Source: TWA4 sp034086685 (GTDB taxonomy: Bacteria > Bacillota > Clostridia > Lachnospirales > Lachnospiraceae). From it: a stretch of DNA of 64,000 nucleotides. Under the pieces are notes generated by a model. That model had not been told where the DNA came from. It made no database searches and saw only the letters and a program-made list of their open reading frames with translations. Position numbers and translations under genes: made by a program. The DNA lies in the NCBI GenBank assembly GCA_034086685.1, contig JAXDZY010000042.1, forward strand, positions 36,662-100,661, in the 5' to 3' direction. Positions 59,303-64,000 of this stretch are shown here, piece by piece (the stretch's first letter is position 1; each line of letters begins with the position of its first letter).

Positions 59303-60712
59303 ATGACAGAATCAACAAGAATGTTATTGGGACTGGCAATCGGTATTATCCTGATGATCATCCTGGTTATGAAAACCAAGGTACATACATTTATCGCACT
59401 GCTGATTGCATCCATCGTAACCGCTCTCATCGGCGGCATGTCCCCTGCAGATGTTACTCTGGCAGACGGAACTGTACAGAAAGGTATTATCACAGCAGTA
59501 CAGGAAGGATTTGGAAACACTCTGAAGAGTACCGGTATTATCATCGGCCTCGGTGTAATGATGGGCGGTATTCTGGAAAAATCCGGAGCTGCTGAAAAAC
59601 TGGCATATTCTTTTATAAAAGCTGTAGGTAAGAGGAAAGAAGAATGGGCTCTTGGCATTACCGGCTGGTTTATTTCCATCCCTGTATTTGCAGATTCTGC
59701 AGTTGTAATTTTTGCACCTCTGTGTAAAGCTATCTCCAAAGTAACCGGAAAGTCCCTGATCGGCCTGGCACTGGCCATGGCAGCGGGCCTCCAGCTGACT
59801 CACTGTCTGGTACCTCCCACTCCCGGTCCCACAACCGCAGCAAGTATGCTGGGTGTTGACGTGGGTCAGATGATCATGCTGGGTGCGGCAATTTCCGTTC
59901 CCATGCTGATTGTGGCGGTATTTTACTGTAAATGGATTGGCAAAAAGATTTATCAGATTCCTCTGGATAACGGCGGTTTTGAGAGAAAAGAGTTTAAAGA
60001 AGAATATATAAAGAGTATGGAAGAACTGGATAAGGTTCTTGGAGAGAAACAGCTTCCTTCCCTGTGGGCATCCATGGCTCCCATTGTGGTACCGCTTGTT
60101 CTAATTCTGACCAACACAATCATGGGATTTGTGGGAATCAAAGAAGGTACTTTATACCAGATTATGTCTCTGCTGGGTTCTCCCATTGTGGCACTGGGCA
60201 TCGGTACCTTGCTTGCCATCTACGGACTGGCTGCAAAAGACCCGGTGAAGGACGTACTGGATGTCATGAATGCGGCGATTAAAGACACCGGTATTATCAT
60301 GCTGATTACAGGTGCCGGCGGTTCTCTGGGCAATGTTATCAAAGTCAGCGGTATCGGTGATGCCCTTGGTGAACTGGTACTTGCATGGCCCATCCCGGCT
60401 ATCCTGATTCCCTTTATTATTGCGGCATTGATGAGAATTGCACTTGGTTCCGCAACCGTAGCAATAACAACCGCAGCCTCCCTGGCAGCTCCTCTTGCAG
60501 CCTCTCTGGGACTGAATCCTCTGCTGCTGGCACAGGCCTGCTGTGTAGGAGCAATTTCCTTCTCTTACTTTAACGACAGCGGATTCTGGGTATTCAACGG
60601 CATGTTCGGTTTGACAGAACTGAAAGATCAGGTAAGATGCAAAACCGCCATTTCTCTTATCATGGCAGGTGTCGGTATTGTAGAATTGCTGCTTCTGCAG
60701 ATTGTATTCTGA
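59303..60712 (+). CDS. GntP-family sugar-acid permease (probable glucarate/galactarate uptake)
   Basis: A 469-residue polytopic permease: G-G-I-L-E-K-S-G-A-A-E-K-L-A, H-C-L-V-P-P-T-P-G-P-T-T-A-A, R-I-A-L-G-S-A-T-V-A and F-S-Y-F-N-D-S-G-F-W are GntP/gluconate:H+ symporter marks, with about 12-14 helices. Usual substrates are gluconate and other sugar acids. It lies 49 bp after gudD and before a terminator, so it most likely imports hexarates. Confidence 0.92.
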   Translation: MTESTRMLLGLAIGIILMIILVMKTKVHTFIALLIASIVTALIGGMSPADVTLADGTVQKGIITAVQEGFGNTLKSTGIIIGLGVMMGGILEKSGAAEKLAYSFIKAVGKRKEEWALGITGWFISIPVFADSAVVIFAPLCKAISKVTGKSLIGLALAMAAGLQLTHCLVPPTPGPTTAASMLGVDVGQMIMLGAAISVPMLIVAVFYCKWIGKKIYQIPLDNGGFERKEFKEEYIKSMEELDKVLGEKQLPSLWASMAPIVVPLVLILTNTIMGFVGIKEGTLYQIMSLLGSPIVALGIGTLLAIYGLAAKDPVKDVLDVMNAAIKDTGIIMLITGAGGSLGNVIKVSGIGDALGELVLAWPIPAILIPFIIAALMRIALGSATVAITTAASLAAPLAASLGLNPLLLAQACCVGAISFSYFNDSGFWVFNGMFGLTELKDQVRCKTAISLIMAGVGIVELLLLQIVF

Positions 60713-60747
60713 TTTTCCAAATGAAAGAAAAACAAAAAAATTAATTG

Positions 60748-60794
60748 AAGCCATGGCATTAACCCTGATATATGGTTAGTGTCATGGCTTTTTT
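60748..60794 (+). terminator. Terminator after the permease gene
   Basis: AAGCCATGGCATTAACC and GGTTAGTGTCATGGCTT form a 17-bp stem with one mismatch and a G-U pair, followed by a T-run. Confidence 0.88.
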
Positions 60795-60898
60795 AGTAAA
60801 AACGTGTTATTAGTTCTGTTCATCCATATAACGAATCATGGCTTCTGCCGCCCGTTTTGCACCTTCCACAGCATGTACCTGAAAGCATGTGCAGCGTA

Positions 60899-61777
60899 TC
60901 AGACAATATCCAGTGCAGTCTTATGGCAGGGCGCTGGAAATGCTGCATCAAGCGCGGCATATTCTTCTTCTGAAAGTACGATTTTCCATACTTCCTGATT
61001 CTGAAGGACATGCTCTTTTTTGCCGCTTCTGGGTATTGCAATCACATTTTTCCGGTGAAGTACAAATGCAAGAAGAATCTGCATTTCACTTACGCCATGA
61101 TTACGGGCAGCCTGTCTTACGGCAGAATGCTCCAGCAATCCCCGTCTTAAATCTCCGGCCTGTGCCAGCGGACAATATGCCATAAGAGGCACATGATGTT
61201 CTTCAAGCCATGGAAGAAGATCATATTCTACCCCACGGGACCCCAGATGATACAGTACCTGATTCACAGCGCAGTTTTTCCCGGCCGGGATTTCAAACAG
61301 TTCTTCCATATCCTCCGTATCAAAATTTGATACTCCCCAGCTTCTGATTTTCCCTTCTCCGACCAGCTGTTCCATACAGGAAACCGTTTCTTCCAGAGGA
61401 ATTGCACCTCTCCAGTGAAGCAGATACATATCCAGATAATCTGTACCAAGATTTTTCAGTGTCTGATCCAGACTATGGAATATATGCTTTCTTCCTGCAT
61501 TATACGGATAAACCTTTGATACCAGAAATAATTGGCTTCTGTCATATCCCTGTATTGCTCTGCCGATCAGTCTTTCTGCTTTTCCGCTTCCATACATTTC
61601 CGCGGTATCGATCAGACGGATTCCGGCATCTATACCGGCTCTCAGCGCCTCTGTTTCAGCAGCCTGTGCTTTTCTGTTTTCCCCCAGAAACCATGTGCCC
61701 ATACCGAGTCTGGGCATATTCATGCCATTATTCAGTTTCAATTCAAATGAATGATTCCTATTTATTACTTTTTCCAT
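60899..61777 (-). CDS. Aldo/keto reductase
   Basis: A 292-residue NADPH-dependent oxidoreductase. The catalytic tetrad appears in order: Asp and Tyr in D-T-A-E-M-Y-G-S-G, Lys in L-V-S-K-V-Y, His in L-L-H-W-R-G; the NADPH-binding I-P-R-S-G-K-K-E-H is near the end. It reduces aldehydes and ketones; the substrate is unknown. GGAGA before ATG 61777 sets the start. It converges with the hexarate permease gene and is probably independent of it. Confidence 0.92.
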   Translation of the reverse strand: MEKVINRNHSFELKLNNGMNMPRLGMGTWFLGENRKAQAAETEALRAGIDAGIRLIDTAEMYGSGKAERLIGRAIQGYDRSQLFLVSKVYPYNAGRKHIFHSLDQTLKNLGTDYLDMYLLHWRGAIPLEETVSCMEQLVGEGKIRSWGVSNFDTEDMEELFEIPAGKNCAVNQVLYHLGSRGVEYDLLPWLEEHHVPLMAYCPLAQAGDLRRGLLEHSAVRQAARNHGVSEMQILLAFVLHRKNVIAIPRSGKKEHVLQNQEVWKIVLSEEEYAALDAAFPAPCHKTALDIV

Positions 61778-61953
61778 CTGAATATCTCCTTTGTATCTGT
61801 TTGTTTGTACATTTTTATCTTAAATATTGTACGAAAACAAAAATGAAAATTCTATTGACCAAAGCATCAAAACTTACCGGGGAAATTGGATGTTTTCTTC
61901 AATGTTTCATTTTTTGAAATAAACCTTTCATTTGGTGATTGTTTTTATACATC

Positions 61954-61982
61954 TTGAAATCCGGGATAAAATGTGATACAAT
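61954..61982 (+). promoter_or_regulatory. Promoter of the MNT gene
   Basis: TTGAAA (61954-61959), a 17-bp spacer and TACAAT (61977-61982) precede the nucleotidyltransferase gene by about 60 bp. Confidence 0.6.
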
Positions 61983-62044
61983 AAATATGAATATACGTGT
62001 AAATAATGCAGATGTCGAATGAATTTGCTTTATGGGGGTAAGGT

Positions 62045-62389
62045 ATGAATGATTTCAAAAAGATGTGGGATTTTCCTGTTAAAGAGGGCGTGACATTTCA
62101 GAATGCAAACAGGATTCATCCTCTTATGCAGACCAGAGTGGAAAAACTGATTCAGTCTATCCGGAAAGATGATAATGTCCGCCGGCTGATTATTTACGGG
62201 AGTTCTCTGCAGTTTCGGTGCAGCAGTAACAGCGATATTGATCTTTATATTGAAAAATATAATAAAGACAGAAAGCTGAAAGAGCTTCCCGAGCTGGACT
62301 GCGAGATCGATATCATTACCAACCTGCCCCCGACTTCCGGTTTGTATCAGGAAATTGACAGGACGGGGCTTATATTATTTGAGAGGTAA
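62045..62389 (+). CDS. Minimal nucleotidyltransferase (MNT) domain protein
   Basis: A 114-residue protein with the polymerase-beta-type motif I-I-Y-G-S-S-L followed by S-D-I-D-L-Y and a third acidic strand (D-C-E-I-D-I-I). All three catalytic positions appear present. MNT proteins pair with HEPN proteins, either as type VII toxin-antitoxin-like systems (the MNT modifying the HEPN toxin) or as two-part nucleotidyltransferases. The HEPN partner is at 63352-63885, split from this gene by a TnpB remnant. GGGGGTAAGG precedes the ATG. Confidence 0.85.
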   Translation: MNDFKKMWDFPVKEGVTFQNANRIHPLMQTRVEKLIQSIRKDDNVRRLIIYGSSLQFRCSSNSDIDLYIEKYNKDRKLKELPELDCEIDIITNLPPTSGLYQEIDRTGLILFER

Positions 62390-62406
62390 TAAGACTTTTT
62401 GAATAA

Positions 62407-63174
62407 AGTTACAAAAAGCTACAAATAAGTTCTGACTTTTATATTGATGGAATAAAGTATAAACATTATAAGGAGATTTTGACTGATGTTTCCAATAATG
62501 TCACAAAGCAGGCGATAAAAGATGCCTGTGAAGCATATCGATATTTCTTTAAAGGATATACAAAGTTTCCACGTTTCAAAAGCAGGAAACATTCCATACC
62601 AAAATTCTATCAGGACAATGCAAAAATCCAATTTACAGATACTCATGTAAAGGTGGAAGGATTTGCTGTTTCCAAAAAGAAAAACAAACAGAAATTAAAT
62701 TGGATCCGCCCTGCAGAGCATGGTCGTATACCTGCTGAAAATGAAGGTATTGGAATTGATTTGGGAATTAAAGATTTGGCAATATGTTCCAATGAACACA
62801 AATATCAGAATATTAACAAAACTCAAAGAATTAAAAAGTTAGAAAAAAGAAAACGCAGGTTACAGCGTTCTATATCAAGAAGATATGAGAAAAATAAGAA
62901 AGGAGCAGGTTACTGTAAAACAGGTAACATTATAAAAAGTGAAAAAGAACTTTTAAAATTAAATCACAGACTAACAAACATTCGTCAGAATTATTTACAT
63001 CAGGCTACTAATAAGATCGTGAAAACCAAACCGTCTTTTATAGTATTGGAAGATTTGAAGTTATCAGACCGTATTTACAGATGTGAATGTGGAAATGTAA
63101 TGGATAGAGATTATCAGGCTGCTTTGAATCTGAAAAGATATGGAGAACTGGCTTTAGAATCATCTGTATCATAA
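62407..63174 (+). pseudogene. tnpB: Decayed IS200/IS605-type TnpB
   Basis: About 255 codons of a normally ~360-400 residue RNA-guided nuclease. The N-terminus is missing. G-I-G-I-D-L-G-I-K-D-L-A holds RuvC-I, and V-L-E-D-L the RuvC-II glutamate. The chain then jumps straight to K-L-S-D-R-I-Y-R-C-E-C-G and D-R-D-Y-Q-A-A-L-N (RuvC-III). The ~60-residue stretch with the first zinc knuckle (C-x-x-C) is deleted, as is a piece before RuvC-I (around R-I-P-A-E-N). No start codon with a good site is seen. Bases 63175-63300 look like the IS right end (G-G-A-A-T-T-T-A-C-G-C-C-T family segment), where the guide RNA scaffold normally lies. No tnpA. Confidence 0.88.
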
Positions 63175-63300
63175 CACTTTCAAGTTAATACAGATATGTA
63201 CTGATACGTTAGTCAGGAATTTACGCCTATGGAGTGTACAGGAACTTGTGAGTAGATATGATTTCGGTCAATCAAAAGCATACATGTTGAAGTAGGAATG
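63175..63300 (+). mobile_element. Probable IS605-type right end / guide-RNA scaffold region
   Basis: Between the TnpB stop and the HEPN gene lies a stretch that resembles the conserved tail of clostridial IS605 elements (GGAATTTACGCCTATGGAGTG, ending GTTGAAGTAGGAATGAAAC). In intact elements this encodes the omega RNA. The left end could not be found. Confidence 0.55.
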
Positions 63301-63351
63301 AAACATAATAAGTTTATAATTTTTTATAAGTTTTCGGTAACGGTAATAAAG

Positions 63352-63885
63352 ATGTGTGATGTACGTTTATTTCGAAGTGCCTGGATGGATTTTCAGACTG
63401 CGCAGCTGATATGGGAGAGGCCGTATAATGACGAAATGATTTTAAACAATGCGGCATATCACCTGCAGCAGGCAGTGGAGAAAGTATTGAAGGGTGCACT
63501 GGAATGTGTCGGAATTACGGTTCCGAATACTCATAAGATAACAAAACTGGTTGCCATGGTGATGAATCACGGTGCAAATCTGATTATCACAGACTGGATT
63601 GACGATCATTCGGAAATGCTCAGCGAATGGGAAGCTGAATCAAGATACAATATGGATTTTCTTGTGGAAAAAAGAAAGCTGGACAGAGCAATTAAAGAAA
63701 TTGAGCGGTTTCTGGAGATTAACGGAATACAGACAGAACTGCGGGAGGAACTGCAGGATGACTCATGCAAAGAGGCATTACTGAATTGCCTTCCGGAAGA
63801 AAAAAGACACTGCAGTGATTTTGAATTAAACTGTTATTACATCATGTTTAAGAAAAAACTCACCACTTTACAACTTTTTGAATAA
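63352..63885 (+). CDS. HEPN-domain protein, partner of MNT
   Basis: A 177-residue helical protein with the HEPN signature N-A-A-Y-H-L-Q-Q-A-V-E-K-V-L-K-G-A-L and a later R-Y-N-M-D-F. The RNase motif R-x4-6-H of toxic HEPN proteins is not evident, so it could be the non-catalytic helical half of a two-part nucleotidyltransferase. ATG 63352 fits the domain start; an ATG at 63298 lies in the IS end. The last ~45 residues (after E-L-R-E-E-L-Q) look unlike the family. No strong ribosome-binding site is present, possibly lost to the IS insertion. Confidence 0.8.
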   Translation: MCDVRLFRSAWMDFQTAQLIWERPYNDEMILNNAAYHLQQAVEKVLKGALECVGITVPNTHKITKLVAMVMNHGANLIITDWIDDHSEMLSEWEAESRYNMDFLVEKRKLDRAIKEIERFLEINGIQTELREELQDDSCKEALLNCLPEEKRHCSDFELNCYYIMFKKKLTTLQLFE

Positions 63886-63891
63886 AAAATA

Positions 63892-63960
63892 TCGTACAGG
63901 GACTTTCTGATGTATAATAAGCTTGCTACAACTATTACAAAGGAAAGTGACCCTGTACGA
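63892..63960. repeat. Inverted repeat at the window end, possible IS end
   Basis: TCGTACAGGG (63892-63901) and CCCTGTACGA (63951-63960) are perfect 10-bp inverted repeats, extended by ACTTTC/GAAAGT. The loop contains TATAAT. A short reading frame starts after GGAAA at 63947 (V-T-L-Y-D-K-L-I-I-Q-R-K-E-P) but stops at 63995. It may be the left end of a further insertion sequence cut by the window. Confidence 0.5.
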
Positions 63961-64000
63961 CAAACTCATTATACAACGAAAAGAACCTGATTGGTAGACT

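Noticed and set aside
60810..60879. Short reverse coding remnant (V-H-A-V-E-G-A-K-R-A-A-E-A-M-I-R-Y) downstream of the aldo/keto reductase
   Set aside because: It looks like the tail of a lost flavoprotein or other enzyme, but it is about 22 codons and cannot be assigned.
1..64000. CRISPR arrays, rRNA and tRNA genes
   Set aside because: No regularly spaced repeats, no tRNA-like cloverleaf with CCA-proximal T-loop and no rRNA sequence were noticed in the gaps between genes.

Overview
The window is about 45% GC chromosomal DNA from a low-to-moderate GC Gram-positive anaerobe, most likely a gut-type Clostridia of the Lachnospiraceae kind. The signs are strong GGAGG ribosome-binding sites, sigma-A-like promoters, a LytR-CpsA-Psr protein, BglG/LicT-type RNA antitermination of a sugar PTS, an Rpn-family nuclease, an IS200/IS605-type TnpB remnant and, above all, a selenium-dependent molybdenum hydroxylase (SDMH) locus. 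The species was not identified.

Layout. 1-7.9 kb: end of a phosphoesterase, YibE/F membrane protein, membrane-bound MerR-RDD regulator with a 19-bp-spacer promoter, LysR/MATE divergent pair, cation diffusion facilitator and an acidic lipoprotein. 7.9-11.6 kb: a LicT/GlcT-type antiterminator and a glucose/GlcNAc-family EIICBA permease, each preceded by a ribonucleic antiterminator (RAT) element. 12-46 kb: a large purine (probably urate/xanthine) catabolism and SDMH-maturation locus. A forward maturation block (MoeA-like, DUF3343, LCP, yedF, yqeB, yqeC, xdhC) converges on a reverse catabolic operon (ygeX, ygeY, ygeW, arcC, NCS2 permease, ridA). That operon diverges from a forward operon (ssnA, ygfK, selenium-dependent xanthine dehydrogenase, hydA, NfnA-like and NfnB/GltD-like flavoproteins). 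After an M20 hydrolase and a decayed stretch come a three-subunit molybdenum hydroxylase, mocA and xpt.

The decayed stretch (about 37.7-41.1 kb) holds a frameshifted AAA ATPase, an internally deleted ROK kinase and an Rpn nuclease. 46.2-46.9 kb: ribosomal protein L25. 47-60.7 kb: a full hexarate (galactarate/glucarate) pathway: two LysR regulators, galactarate dehydratase, D-2-hydroxyacid dehydrogenase, a degenerate NtrC-like regulator, GarR, a DapA-family aldolase-like protein in the place of GarL, glycerate kinase, glucarate dehydratase and a GntP-family permease. 60.9-64 kb: aldo/keto reductase and an MNT/HEPN gene pair separated by a decayed TnpB.

How the parts fit. Purines would enter by the NCS2 permease, be hydroxylated or dehydrogenated by Mo-Se enzymes whose electrons go to YgfK and NfnAB-like flavoproteins, and be ring-opened by SsnA/HydA/M20 hydrolases. 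YgeW plus ArcC would harvest carbamoyl phosphate as ATP, YgeX would split 2,3-diaminopropionate, and RidA would clear the 2-aminoacrylate by-product to give pyruvate and ammonia. Individual family assignments are strong; the order of steps is inference. In the hexarate locus, glucarate or galactarate goes to 5-keto-4-deoxyglucarate, then to pyruvate plus tartronate semialdehyde, then to glycerate and phosphoglycerate.

Noteworthy structures include a two-member family of very large nested palindromes after operon ends, a 7-bp duplication that alone explains a frameshift, a terminator-like hairpin inside mocA, a galactarate dehydratase gene with no canonical start near its ribosome-binding site, and an unusual three-part XdhC protein. 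No rRNA, tRNA or CRISPR array was seen.
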